DNA of 64,000 bases. It comes from Bactericera cockerelli. Its lineage: Eukaryota > Arthropoda > Insecta > Hemiptera > Triozidae. The DNA lies in contig CM044967.1 in the NCBI GenBank assembly GCA_024516035.1, positions 14,535,363 to 14,599,362 of the forward strand. Direction: 5' to 3'. The translations under genes and the position numbers were made by a program. Under the pieces are notes generated by a model that did no database searches, was not told the origin of the DNA, and worked only from the letters and a program-made list of their open reading frames with translations. This document shows, one piece after another, positions 33,901 through 44,956 of this stretch (its first letter is position 1; every line of letters starts with the position of its first letter).

Positions 33901-36900
33901 AAAATTTAGATTTTTTCCCAATATACCAAAATTTACTATAGTCTCTTTTTCTAATCACTAATATGGCAACAGTTGAACAAATTGCAAACCTCTTGCAAAA
34001 TTTGGAAGAAAGGTTGACAGTAAAATTCAAGGAGATATTGGAGAATGAAATTTCAGTGTTGAGAGAAACAGTTGATTTACATAAAGAAGATATCAAGACA
34101 CTGAAGGAGGAAAATCGAGAAATGAAAAAAAGAGTGAACAAGTTGGAACAATACTCTCGAAGAAGTAATGTCCAAATTTCCAACATTCCCATGGTTCCAG
34201 ATGAAAACCTGCAAGCCCTTATTTGTGAAATTGGTGAAAAAGTTGGAGAACCCATCAACTTCAAAGTGGACATACAAGCCATTCATCGTGTCCCCACTAA
34301 GGCAGCTGGTATCAAACCCATTATTGTTAAATTCACAAACAGACAGGTAAAGAGTGACTTCATCATATCTTATAAAAAAAACAAACATACATGCAATCAA
34401 TTAAACTCCACGAAGAGTCTGTTATTTTCATCAAACAACAAAATTTACATTGATGACCATCTCACTGCTTACAACAAGAAACTTTTCTACGAGACCCGGC
34501 AGCTCGTCAAGCAGAGGAGAGCGAAGAGCACATTCACCAGGGAAGGCAAGATATTTATTCGTCGAGACTTTGGTGGACTTCAGCAGAATTGTCGCTCAAA
34601 CTTGTTAACCTTTCACTCTCACCTTTCTTCTCTTATTATTTTTCTTTTGTTTTATGGCCTATAAGCTGTTTAAATATCTCATCTCATATCCTCTTCTATC
34701 TTTTTTCTTTCCTTTAATACCATTCTATCCCCTAATCATCTCCTTTCTCTTGTATATCATACCCTTTAATTACTCCCAAAAAATCAATACCCATTTCTTC
34801 TGGTTTTCTAATACTATTCTCTCATCGGACCTTTCTTGTTCTCTTATTTATATCCACAGTACCTGAAATCAATCTTCTCATGGAACTTTAATCATTATTC
34901 TCTTATTATTTTTCATAATATTCCTACTTCTATCCTCTTCAGAAATCTCAATACTAACATTCTTTACACTTATCAGTTCTCTTGATTCATCACTTGATCT
35001 ACCATCTTCATCCTTATTATGTTCCACTTCCTTTTCTACACTCTTCAGTACTCTTATATCATACCCTCCACTTCAATTACCTCATTATGCTCAAAGACTG
35101 GCTCTACAGCTCTACACCCTTCAAACCTATACCTACCAGACTTATAATTTCAGATCGTCTCATTGACACATCTTAAAATCAACTAAGTTATACTCTTTCC
35201 CTTCTTTATTTCCTATACATGTTTTTTTCTTTTCTTTTTCACTCACTCATGTAGTTAGAACAATATTTCCGACTTAATCTTCACCCATCATATTCTTCAA
35301 TAACCCCTCAATAGTTTGAGGGAACAACCCTCTACCCTTTTTCCATCATTCCTTTCTTCATTTTAAATTTCTTTTCAATCTCTCCTATTTCTTTCTTTTT
35401 CTTTATTTTTTCCCTTTCTTTTTCTTCTCTTTTCTCCATTATCTTTTCAACCTATTTTTTTTTAATTCTTTAAATTTCTAAAACTTTATTTCATAACAAC
35501 CCACACCAGCATTATGCTGAAAGGGTTGTTAAATGTTTAATTATTTTTGATGTTCATTGATGAAAAAATGTGAATACCTAAATAAATAACGAAAAAAAAA
35601 AAAAAAAAAAATTTCCAGCTTCCTTTAAGGGAAAATAACCTCTTAATAAGAACAACCTGGATATAAGATAAAATAATTCGGTCCCTTGAGTTAATTTATA
35701 TCCAGGTTTGACTGTACACTAAAAATAATGAACAATGGTAAGTAACCGCTTTCGCATTACTTCAGGGCACTTTACCTTTACATCCATGCCATTCTGGAAA
35801 TGGAAAATTTCGGTCAGAAATTTCCGCTCCGGCCGGGATTCGAACCCGCAACCTCCGTGTCAGTAACCAATGCTCTTAACCTCTGAGCCACGGAGGTTGG
35901 CAATATTTATTTGAAGAAGAAAAAAAAAAAAAAAAAAAAAAATACTGCCAAAATCTTCGGATACGCTCGAAAGAAATCTACTCACGCTGCCTATGGACAT
36001 GAGTTTCTTGATCATCTGCAGCGGCATCACTCCCATCACCGAGAGACTCACGTTGGACAGATCGTAGACGAGAATGTCTGTCCTCGCCAGGTCGTGTGAC
36101 AGACGGAAGTCGTAAGTCATGAAAGTGCGGGTGCAGAAAGCTTCGGCGTCGAAAGACTCGATGCTGTCCGGTGTGTAGAGTTTGAAGAACACGACTCGCT
36201 GCCCCGCCTTCGTCAGCTTGGGAAGAGGAACGTAGGTGCTGAGGAAATAGCAGTCAAAAGTGAGAAGTTTGTACCTTTAACTAGATTAAGGAGTTGTACT
36301 TGATGTACATGACTATCAGAACATAACTGGACTAAATTGTTAGTACGCCTCCAAATGGTTCACCCCGGGCAACGTATTTATTGCGGCTAAAGTACTAACA
36401 ATTTTTTGACTACCAGACAATCGTTTGGTACTAATTTTCTACCTATACCTACTAATTTTCAGTCATACGATAAATAAATAAATAACTGAACTACTATTTT
36501 GAATATTAATGAAGAGAGTAAAATAATTTTATTGATCTTTTCTGTGACTTATTGACGGTTTTAAATAATTAATTAGTGGGATTCGAGTTCTTGAATCTCT
36601 TCAAGAGCTGATTTACTAGACTTTCATTCTGAATGCATTTTCTTCTTCATCATCATCAACAATTATTGCATAGTTGACCAAAAGTTGACACCACGTCCAA
36701 CCAACTGTATCTTTCTTGTGCTAATGTCTGTCTACTTCTGCTACACCTCTCATCATGTGTGTCTCTACAAATAGTTTTGCTTTCATTATTTTTCATTATA
36801 GGATATATTTTTATGTATTCACTACAATTCTTCTTGAAAATAAATAAATGATTCTTCGTTCTGTTAGCCGTTCATCATTTTTTCTTGCAACGTGGTTGGA

Positions 36901-37610
36901 TACTTACGCTATTTTCTCAACATCGGCTAGTTTTGGAAGTAATGGGTCTCGTATGGAGAAGAATTCTGGGTGCTGGGTGCGAATTGTGTAGTGCTTCTCG
37001 ATTTCTCGCTTGCTTTTCTCCAAGCTGTTTTTACAGTAGAAGAGAATTCGCTCTAATCGACCGTCATCTAGGGAAAAGCGAAATACAATGGAATTTGTTT
37101 ATGACATAGATGGTTTGAAGAAACAAGTTAAAATTTTTACTATAGGATAAGGGAAGTAATAGTGATTCAGGTTGACCTAGCATGGGAAAATCTTATATAT
37201 GCTTTTATTAGGTATGTGATCAAATACTCAAATAAAAGAAGAAAAATCTAATCGACCGAAATGGATTCTGGAAATTTATCTAGGAAATGGATTCTGATGC
37301 ACTGATCTAGGCGTTAACTTGCTTAGAAGTCTTGCAACTCTAACGGTATTTTACCAAATCTAGTGACAGTGATGATAGACAAAGTGCTGACACTTTGACT
37401 ATCAATTAAATTTATTTGTAAAAATACACATAGAAAATACAAACCATCAATGCTCGGCAGATGCGGATTTCGAGTGAGCCACTCCCTGAGGTTCTCAATG
37501 TCATACTTGATGGAGGCAGGAGTCATGCGGAACTCTGTCCAATATTCAGCAACCTTCTCCTCGCATGGCTGCTGCAATGCCTTCGAGTTGTATGCTGTGG
37601 TGATGGTCAT
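30997..37610 (-). CDS. CRAL-TRIO domain protein (alpha-tocopherol transfer protein-like), 6 coding exons
   Basis: It is a Sec14-type cytosolic carrier that binds a small hydrophobic ligand (tocopherol, retinoid or phosphoinositide-like); the ligand cannot be told from sequence. Coding exons on the minus strand are 37445-37610, 36908-37067, 35986-36238, 33326-33436, 32563-32668 and 30997-31142, with GT-AG junctions and matching phases, giving 313 aa, normal for insect members. The N-terminal CRAL-TRIO_N helix bundle contains LREWLTRNPHLPSIDD (about 42-57). The lipid-binding domain runs from about 110 to 265: KAGQRVVFFKL, DILVYDLSNVSL, NAFPFRLSS, then PKEILPKDYQGE near its end. The ATG at 37610 follows a possible acceptor (TTCAG), so a non-coding leader exon is likely; 41099-41240 is a candidate. 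Intron 3 hosts the nested ORF1-only LINE and a SINE. Confidence 0.93.
31376..32515. other. CRAL-TRIO last intron, nothing recognised
   Basis: A 79-codon ORF at 31376 begins in a gtt-rich tract and shows no domain. A fragment of the hammerhead repeat (agtataaacagaaaagtaag) lies at about 32519-32545. Confidence 0.4.
33800..33845. repeat. Perfect 46-bp palindrome of two abutting pogo-like ends
   Basis: From tacagtcgaacc to ggttcgactgta the 46 bases equal their own reverse complement. The arms match the ends of the MITE at 29077-29303. A second tataaaattttatatcc follows at once. Confidence 0.92.
33846..35610 (+). mobile_element. LINE-derived element containing only ORF1, with A-tail
   Basis: A short leader, one ORF1 (33963-34664) and about 900 bases of pyrimidine-rich 3' region end in aaataaataacg plus a run of about 18 A at 35592-35610. 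I see no apurinic endonuclease or reverse transcriptase motif. Pogo-like ends at 33800-33845 and 35655-35716 lie on both sides, suggesting nesting. Confidence 0.75.
33963..34664 (+). CDS. LINE ORF1-type RNA-binding protein, 233 aa
   Basis: This is an ORF1p-like nucleic-acid chaperone of a non-LTR retrotransposon. An N-terminal coiled coil (about residues 5-65, with heptads such as LKEENREMKKRVNKLEQ) is followed by an RRM-like part starting SRRSNVQISNIP (about 66-77). A C-terminal domain includes NKKLFYETRQL and ends REGKIFIRRDFGG (near 193-205). After that the frame runs into a hydrophobic low-complexity tail that is probably not original, marking the point where ORF2 is missing. The uninterrupted frame suggests a fairly recent insertion. 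Confidence 0.85.
   Translation: MATVEQIANLLQNLEERLTVKFKEILENEISVLRETVDLHKEDIKTLKEENREMKKRVNKLEQYSRRSNVQISNIPMVPDENLQALICEIGEKVGEPINFKVDIQAIHRVPTKAAGIKPIIVKFTNRQVKSDFIISYKKNKHTCNQLNSTKSLLFSSNNKIYIDDHLTAYNKKLFYETRQLVKQRRAKSTFTREGKIFIRRDFGGLQQNCRSNLLTFHSHLSSLIIFLLFYGL
35655..35716. repeat. pogo-like MITE remnant
   Basis: caacctggatataag on the left and ttatatccaggtttgactgt on the right are inverted. The outer part of the left end is missing. Confidence 0.7.
35740..35903 (-). mobile_element. tRNA-derived SINE, family C
   Basis: The minus-strand head reads cctccgtggctcagaggtta with box B gttcgaatccc. The body matches 14622-14820. It lies close upstream of the CRAL-TRIO exon-3 donor, next to a long A-run. 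Confidence 0.82.
36252..36335 (-). repeat. Hammerhead repeat fragment starting at the cleavage site
   Basis: It aligns with 5235-5284 (gtgagaagtt, gatgtacatga, tcagaacata), and on the minus strand homology begins at CAGTTATGTTCTG, directly after a GTC. The ribozyme core itself is absent. Confidence 0.6.
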
Positions 37611-37664
37611 GATGAGCTAACTGAAACTTCACTTTCTGTTATACTGATAAAATAAAAGGTTAGT

Positions 37665-37885
37665 GATGGCATGGATATTCAGAACTATTCCCTGCTGATG
37701 AGAGCAAATAAGCTCGAAACAGCTGTCCAGGTATTTCGTATTCATGTGCATCTAGTAGCAACTCTCACTTTTCTGTTTATATGATACTGATATACTAAAA
37801 TAATATACAATTCTAAACAGAAAAGTGAGAAGTTGTGATAGATGTACAATTGTACTTCAGTACGTATGAGAAATCAGAATATAGT
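37665..37885. repeat. Two inverted copies of the hammerhead repeat
   Basis: A plus-strand copy (about 37665-37797) containing the ribozyme is followed by a minus-strand copy (about 37803-37885) lacking the core. They share gagaagttg, gatgta and cagaaaagtg-type blocks in opposite orientation. Confidence 0.7.
37680..37745 (+). ncRNA. Type I hammerhead ribozyme
   Basis: CTGATGA at 37695-37701, helix II GAGC/GCTC with loop AAATAA (37702-37715), GAAA at 37716-37719, palindromic CAGCTG, and cleavage after GTC at 37727. Inner helix I is CCTG (37691-37694) with CAGG (37728-37731). The outer helix I is weaker than in the 5270-5330 copy. Confidence 0.85.
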
Positions 37886-37887
37886 TG

Positions 37888-37980
37888 TCCCGGTAGCTCA
37901 GTGGTCAAGACATAGGTCTATCAAGCTAGATGTCGTGGGTTCGAAACCCACACTATTATTGAAAATATTCAGACCCTGAA
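37888..37980 (+). mobile_element. tRNA-derived SINE, family D, head
   Basis: gtcccggtagctcagtggtc with box B ggttcgaaaccc, abutting the hammerhead repeat fragment. A true tRNA is unlikely because the same head with a SINE body occurs at 25333. Confidence 0.65.
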
Positions 37981-38614
37981 GCCTTAAATTGATTTAATCA
38001 AGACAAATGTAGTCTTAAAGTTAGACTACTTGCTAGGTAAACCACAGACCACATTGTACCAAAGCAAAGACCACAGATCATTGCTCACGCGACAAAGAGA
38101 GAATATGATTCAATTAGAGACGATATCAAACACTTTCTGAGCAGTGAATACCAATTAACATTAGTAACATCGATGATTTATTACCACCGTTATTTACGAC
38201 CAGAAGAATTCAATTACTTTTACTTTTCCGACTCGAGCTTGATCGACCTTATCGATTATACTTCTACTACTGATTACACGTCAGTCATTATGTATGGACT
38301 TATGTGATGAAGATTCGAAAAATCTTCATCAGTCCTCAGTTGACTTGTACTTTCGATTTTACTCGCATTCCCGCATGAATCAGAAGAAAACGGGTTCCTC
38401 AAGACTGGTTTCCGCGGAATCTGCGATCTGCCGCAGCTCAAGATGCCTCGGTCATCTAAGTTCAAGGGAAGTTGGTTCACAGTGAAGTGGATACGAAACC
38501 GAATCACCTAATGATATTGTTCTCTTGACCACGTCCATTTATATCTATTACAATCTCATCTTTTTCATTTCCTTGTAATCATCTAATCTTAAACTATCCG
38601 TGTGAAATGTACAA

Positions 38615-38676
38615 GCAAAGAATCTTATCCTCAAAGTATTCTTTCTTAAAAATACTTTGAGGACAAGATTCTTTGC
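38615..38676. repeat. Near-perfect 26-bp-arm hairpin, 10-nt loop
   Basis: gcaaagaatctt-a-tcctcaaagtatt pairs with its inverted copy at 38651-38676 with one mismatch, loop ctttcttaaa. This could be a short hairpin RNA gene or a minimal MITE; I cannot decide. Confidence 0.85.
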
Positions 38677-38679
38677 CTT

Positions 38680-40440
38680 TCAATGAAGGGTTTCAACAAA
38701 TATAAAGTATCAAAACCATATAAATGGCCTAATTATAAGGAAACTTTCTAAAAATATAACTATTTTTTGATGGTATAATAGAGTTTCAATGAAATAATTG
38801 TTGGTTCTTTATTTGACAAGTTTTTTTTTTCCTTTCGCAAAGTCGAGTCAAACCATTGCTCTAACCTCTGATTTTTTACTTGATGGAACATCAAAAATAT
38901 GCTCAATCAGAATCTTCTGCTTATTTAAAAAACGTTTACTCATTTCCAAAATTACACTTTATTCCTGCATGATCCTCCTGTTTCAGCGAAAATCGGTAAG
39001 ATAATCGCTTACAATACGGGAGCTCCTGGGTTCGAACTCAGGGCCAACAAAAAATTGTATTTTTTTTTTTTTAATTTAAAAAATATAAATGCACTACGTA
39101 AACCTCTAATACGCATATACATACAAAATTTCATCAAAATCGGGTGTACCATTTTTTTGTCGGGTTCACGAGATATAAGCGATATCATCAAAATCGGGTG
39201 CACGAGATATAAGCGTTTAATTAAAAAAAAAGTTAGTGGTCAGGTGCATGGTCTCAATCACCAAGAATCGCTAGTGCGAACTTAATGAATGTTAAATGGG
39301 ACCGTCTACAGAATATCTCCTATATGTTTTCAAAATTTCGTCGAAATCTTAACTAGTTTCTGAAATTTGCGCGTTACAAGGAATGTATTTAACAGACAGA
39401 AATTTATTTCGTAAAATTTATTATGATTGTTTTTATTTTATTGATATTTTCTTATTTTCCTCCAAAAGACCTAGAGTCTTGATTTCTTGATTGCCGTATT
39501 TTTCCTTATTTATAATATAACCAGTGGAAAATCCTATTGCCGAAACATCCCAAAGAATTCTACTGGAACATGAAAAATTTAACTCCACAGTCTCCATACG
39601 TTAAATGGATTTTCAGTCTCACACTCTAACCACTCCAACTTCCTGCCCGTGATTTGCCACTGATCAGAGAAAGTTTTCAACTGGACATTTTTTTGGTCAC
39701 AAATCGAGACCTTCATACCAAGCATTGATCAGGTCAAGGATACCTCCAAATTTAATCTATTCAAAGTTATCAAAGTGTTTCTCTCGATTTCTTTTGGAAG
39801 AAAGTAACCGAAGCTAGGCTGGTTGAGAGATCTGAACTTATACCTACGTGGACTGTATTCTACAAGCAATAAAAATGACCTTTGGCCTATTGTAGCCGGT
39901 TCTGACAGTGATGATTCCTCAATCCAACATTTCACATTAGAAGTACCTTTAGCTATATTTTATTTATACTTGTACACCATGCAATATTATAAGATAAAAA
40001 GGACTCACGTAAGTATTCTCTGTCGAGTCAAGACTAAAAAAAAAAAAAAAAAAATACAAAAAATGGTTTGTATACACTAAATGTCCGATTTCTAATATTA
40101 GAAATCGGAATTATTGAGTTCGTTTTTGTAAAAAAAAATATTTTTTAACTCCGATTTCAATTTTTCTTCTCTTCATATTTCCTGACGTTTCATAACCTCC
40201 TGAGCAACTTTGGTTTTGAGTCGTTGTCGGTCTGTCGCGTTAAAAATATTCCTTGTAACTCGCGGAGCCAGGAAAATATTCCTAGCACGTGGAGGGAGTC
40301 CTGCAATAGACACGTCTCTAGGACGGGACTACCTTAGTTCAAGAAGGAGAAATAAGTGAGTCCCTTCAATTCCGTAGACGGCGTGGACCATAAGATGCTA
40401 CTTCTGACTATTATTTATGAGGTAAATATCGTAAATTTTG
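38680..40440. other. Repeat-rich upstream region of the CRAL-TRIO gene
   Basis: It holds two pieces of the 9640-10024 repeat family (39107-39410 plus, 40083-40275 minus) and A-runs. No gene seen. Confidence 0.5.
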
Positions 40441-40442
40441 AA

Positions 40443-40608
40443 TAATAATAATATCGCCTTATTTATACAGCCCGATTAGGACTAAGCACAATACGTATTA
40501 TTATGTGGTCAAAATCCCAAGTCCAACTTGTCTTGTCCCGTATGGATTTCGACCCCGCGACCTCTAGATTACGATTCAGACGCCTTGACCACTGAACTAC
40601 CGGGACAA
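40443..40608 (-). mobile_element. tRNA-derived SINE, family D
   Basis: Read on the minus strand: cttgtcccggtagttcagtg head, box B as gtcgaaatcc (decayed), body with gggattttgaccacataat and a tail ggcgatattattattatt. Confidence 0.85.
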
Positions 40609-41098
40609 GTGGCTGATGTTCAGTTGGAAAATTCCTCTTACATCACATCACACACTCAGGCGCGCATGTAGAAAGGTTTTACCACAACACGCACCACCCA
40701 CCGTTGTATACCTACGACACATAAACACTCCTTAGTATCGGAAAGACGAAGGGATTGTGACACCAAAATAATTAACTCTATTGGTAGTCTCTAGCCCTAA
40801 TGAATAGTTAAACGTAATGGTCTCACGAATAATGATATTTTCTACTCAAGCGTTAAATATTAAATTTGCGATGCATAGTTGAAACAATTTTAATTTGTCC
40901 TTTAATGTTGGTCGGTCAACATTAAAGTCCAAAATTAAAATTCAAACAGCTGATTCTAGAATCAGGAATTGGAAAAGTCTGTATAGGTAGTCTAAATTTA
41001 TCAACTGTAGGTCTGTAGTTTTTAAACTTAAAACAATAACGTTAACAAAATTCTGGAAAAAAATAAAGAAAATAAAAATCATTTGAAAAATCACTTAC

Positions 41099-41240
41099 CC
41101 CTTCGAAAGAGAAGACACGGACAATTCTAAACTTGTTCAATTCAAAAGATGATCAACGAATGATGAAAATCTTCAAGTTCACTTGAATCGCAGGAAAACC
41201 AGTTCGACCAGACGGAAATGACTCGAAAAGTTTTATTTCT
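41099..41240 (-). other. Candidate leader exon and promoter region of CRAL-TRIO gene
   Basis: The minus strand has a strong donor (CGAAGGG then GTAAGT at 41098) preceded by about 140 bases with no large ORF. It is the best first-exon candidate upstream of the acceptor-like TTCAG at 37623. This is speculative without RNA data. Confidence 0.3.
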
Positions 41241-41764
41241 CGTACCTACTCTATTGCTCACAGTAAAACAATTCGTGCCCTTCACAATGCAAATAAAAAT
41301 CCAGTTTTGTAATTTGGACTATCGTTTCTGGTTCACCCCTTGAGACCTCAGAGTTTTTTGTCTTGTGTTGCCACAAGGGTAATTTTAGCGTGGACGCTGG
41401 AATAACTGGTTTCAAGAGATTAACACTTGGTACTTGTCCAGAAGTCGAATTGTACTCAAACAATATTATTTGCATGTCAATTTGCTAGTTTTTTTAGAAA
41501 AGTTATGAAAAAGAGAACAATGAGAAATTTTGGGAGGGGTGAAAAGGGGTCAGATTAGTATAGGTACAGGGAAAATTGTATCAACTAGTTTTTTGTTTGT
41601 TTTTGTCTAAACGGTCTAAACTATACGTTTGATAAGTACCTACTTCCTATTGTCTCAAGGTTCCACTGATACATATTCTCCAATGTCATTACATTGGTCT
41701 GCATTGAATTTGCATTTCACTAAAAGGAGATCTTTGCAACAATACTATACAAATTAATACATGA

Positions 41765-41905
41765 TCCACGGCTCGGTAGAAAATTTTCCAATTACTCTGT
41801 ACTTTCGTTGTCTTGGGTTCACTCATACCTCGTGAGGAAAAATGATTAGTTAGTTGTACTAGTTACTATCAATGGTGACATAAATAGAGTAAAAAGAAAA
41901 TAATT
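41765..41905 (+). mobile_element. Family B SINE fragment
   Basis: ctctgtactttcgttgtctt then ctcatacctcgtgaggaaaa and atgattagttag match the family B body. The tRNA-like head is missing or decayed. Confidence 0.55.
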
Positions 41906-41934
41906 TAATGTATTTTTGATTTTTAATCTGGTAG

Positions 41935-42053
41935 ATGAATGGAAAATGTAGTTGATGTTCCCTATCGTGAACTGATTGGAAGTTTGATGTATGTTTCAAT
42001 GGGGTCAAGACCCGACATTACGTTCGCTGTGTCATTTTTGAGTCGGTTTTAGA
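41935..42053 (+). pseudogene. Ty1/copia reverse transcriptase fragment
   Basis: A 40-codon stretch reads [20 protein letters not shown] then [11 protein letters not shown], the conserved copia RT/RNase H junction region. It starts and ends abruptly and has no LTR nearby. Confidence 0.8.
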
Positions 42054-42059
42054 TTCAGC

Positions 42060-42770
42060 TTGCTACAAAACCCTTTCTCCGGAGCATGGCTCAACGCTAT
42101 ACCCTGTCCCAGCTTGGGTACTTTCCTTGACAACAATACAATGAAAATATGCGTGGGTCTACGACTTGGTTGTAATATATGTGTCCCTCACGAATGTCAA
42201 TGTGGAGACAAGGTTGATGCTCTGGGTCATCATGGGCTAAGTTGTCAGAAAAATCCTGGCACATACTCGAGACATGCTGATTTAATTTAACTCATTAAAA
42301 GAGCTCTCCAGTCTGCCAATATTGGTTCGCAACTTGAGCCAACAGGACTTTCTAGAGAAGATGTCGGCCTTTTGCCATAACAAACGGCATACCAAACACG
42401 CCTTGGGAGCGGAGCCATGCCTTAGTATGGGATACCACTTGCGGTGACTCTCTTGCTCCAAGTAATATAAACGAGAACGCGGGTCCTGGTTTTGCCTCTG
42501 AGAAGGCTGTAAAAAAGAAACATCGAGTATATTCCCAGATCAAGAATAAGTTCATCTTTGTGGCTGTCTCTGTAGAAACGCTCGGACCTTGGTTAGAAGA
42601 AACAACGGGATTTATATACAAAGTTGGCAACATTTGTAAACAAAATACAGGAACCAAAGGCACGATCATACTTATTCCAAAAAATTTCACTTGTAATCCA
42701 GAGAGGAAATTGCTCAAATATTCTGAGCATTTTGCCCTCTGGATTGCAAATGGAAGAAATATATTGTCTG
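42060..42770 (+). pseudogene. Non-LTR retroelement C-terminal fragment with nuclease-like motif, degraded
   Basis: The first frame reads FSGAWLNAIPCPSLGTFLD, then a Cys/His block (CNICVPHECQCG, GHHGLSC, SRHADLI). After a stop, other frames continue with LEPTGLSRED, WERSHALVWDTTC and SVETLGPWLEETTGFIYKVG. The order GHHGLSC, LEP.GLSR, WD.TC and VETLG.W is that of a widespread invertebrate retroelement protein. The WD.TC block may be part of a restriction-like endonuclease, which is inferred. Several frameshifts and stops make it a dead copy, directly abutting the copia piece. Confidence 0.7.
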
Positions 42771-44956
42771 TAAAAATAAAAAGTATAAATTTTTTAATGT
42801 ACCCAGAATTTTTTCAACACTATTCATTAATCTTTTTTTGAAAGCGTTCATCCTGAAAAGATTCAAAACTTAGCTACTATTACAATATACTGACGAATTC
42901 CCAAGACCATCTTATAGTCCTGCCAGTCTGATTCAATAAAGTAGTATGTGTTTAAATCTCATAAAAAAAGAAAGAAATCTAACATACTCCACACGCGTCT
43001 TGATTCAGTCTTCCCTTTCACTTATAATAATTTTACTTTTTATTTCAGTCTCAGTCGGAGAAGAAATCGGAACTTTAGGTTCTCGTTAAGCGCTGAAAGA
43101 GTTAAGCAGCGGAGAACGCTGTGGTCTTGTGATATGGTCAGTTATCAAGCTAATAGCAGCACTGATAGACAGTGTTTTTTGAAGAAATTGTGATCTGTGT
43201 GTTCTAGTAGGGAAAGTTTTTAAATTCAAACTTGTAATTTTTAAAATAAATTTATATTTCGTAAGTTTCTTTTTTTTTAATTTTCTCCTTTCACAAGTTT
43301 TCAATTAAAGTTCATTTTTTAAATTCAAACTATTCAAATCTCGTTTTTTGTACGAAAGAACGGATATCAGTTCGTTAGTATGTTATTTAAACCTGTGAAA
43401 ATAATAGTGTTTCTTTTTTTACAACATAAAATTTATTTATTACAACACTTCCTAAATTCACTTACTTCTGAGAAATAGGTAGTCAGTCCTTTTGGAGATG
43501 AATGTTCTTACCACGTTGTTTAACAAACTCTTTAACTGTAATATTATCTTTTACAAATGTTATAACATTTTAACGTATAAATTGTAGGAACACATTACTA
43601 TAAATGCTTGAATATGAATACTTCCTAAATTTACTTCTGAGACAATTAAGATAAAGTCGTCTACTCTTTTTCTTCTCCTAGAAAAGGGTTTATACCCGAT
43701 GTAAAAATAAGCACCTTTCTATCACCAAATTTTTTACTCAAATCAAATCAAAACAATCATTGGATTGTTAAGAAAAGTAAATTTCCGGAAAGTTCACGCG
43801 TTGGTTATAAGGTCACTAGTACGTCTTTTCGTTGAAAAGTATAATTTAATCGTAATTTTTAACAATATTATTTTTATATGTTCTTTATAGGTCTAATTTG
43901 TGATGTAGTACAAACTAAAAAATGAAATTTTATTATCTGGTGTTCCTGTTCCAATCATGCTGGATGAGGTTGATGTAAAACACATTTTTCTGTAAAATTA
44001 TGAAACTTTTGCGCCATAAATGGATAACTTTGTACTACATTCCGTACCACCACTATAAATAATATATCTATAACTAAAAAAAAAATTACCCATTGCAATA
44101 CAAACAATACATTTTTAAAGGTACTTAATGGAAAGTAAAACGAAGAAGAAAATTGGTCAAGTGTTTTAGTTTTTTCAGGTGGGCCTTTTAGGGATCTAAA
44201 ATAAAAAAAAAAACAATACTTTCTATACCTTATAGGCAATAGAAAGTAAAAACGGTATTGAACAATAAAAACGTTTACGTATTTTTTGAAAAAAATCAAA
44301 ATTTTAACCTTAACAATTCTGAATGCAATTAATGATGTATTAAAACATCAGGTCTATTCGCAAAAGGTAATTTACATACACATCATGAACCAATAAGGTG
44401 TAAGCATAATAAAGTTATAGATTGTAGTTCATAAGTAGTAACAATATTAATGTACCTACATACATCAATATACATCATGTTACTAAAAACCACACTTTCT
44501 TATCAGTCTGTGAATGTAATTCCAAAGACCACAATGTAAAAGAATGCTGATGAAGCATAAATTATTCATCCAGCCATGAAGAACTAGATTTATGGTATGC
44601 AGAAGATTTTTCTGCAAGAAAACTAGTTTTAATCCTCGATTATTACGTATATACTTATTAAAAATACATGCTTTCAATTAAATACATAATGATTATCTCA
44701 TAGTAAACCTTACCTGCATTGTAAAGTAAAAGTTATGTTAATCATGAAAAAATCATTTGAAGATCATTGAAACTCTTATTAACAATTGGAGATTTTCATA
44801 CTTATATTTTACTTTTTCTGTCCATTTAAGAAAATAAATGAAAATAATACAAAAAAAAAAAAAAAAACTATTCAATGGAAAACTATATTTTACACTGTAA
44901 TAAATCTAATATTTTACTGTAGTTAATGTGTTGAAAAAGTAAAAATAAATTGAACA
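42771..44956. other. No gene seen upstream of the His-rich gene
   Basis: AT-rich DNA with several A/T runs. ORFs here lack domains and splice context. The promoter of the gene at 44957 should lie at its right end, but I find no clear TATA box. Confidence 0.4.

Noticed and set aside
33731..34282. 183-codon minus-strand ORF
   Set aside because: It is antisense to the LINE ORF1 coiled coil and shows no domain of its own.
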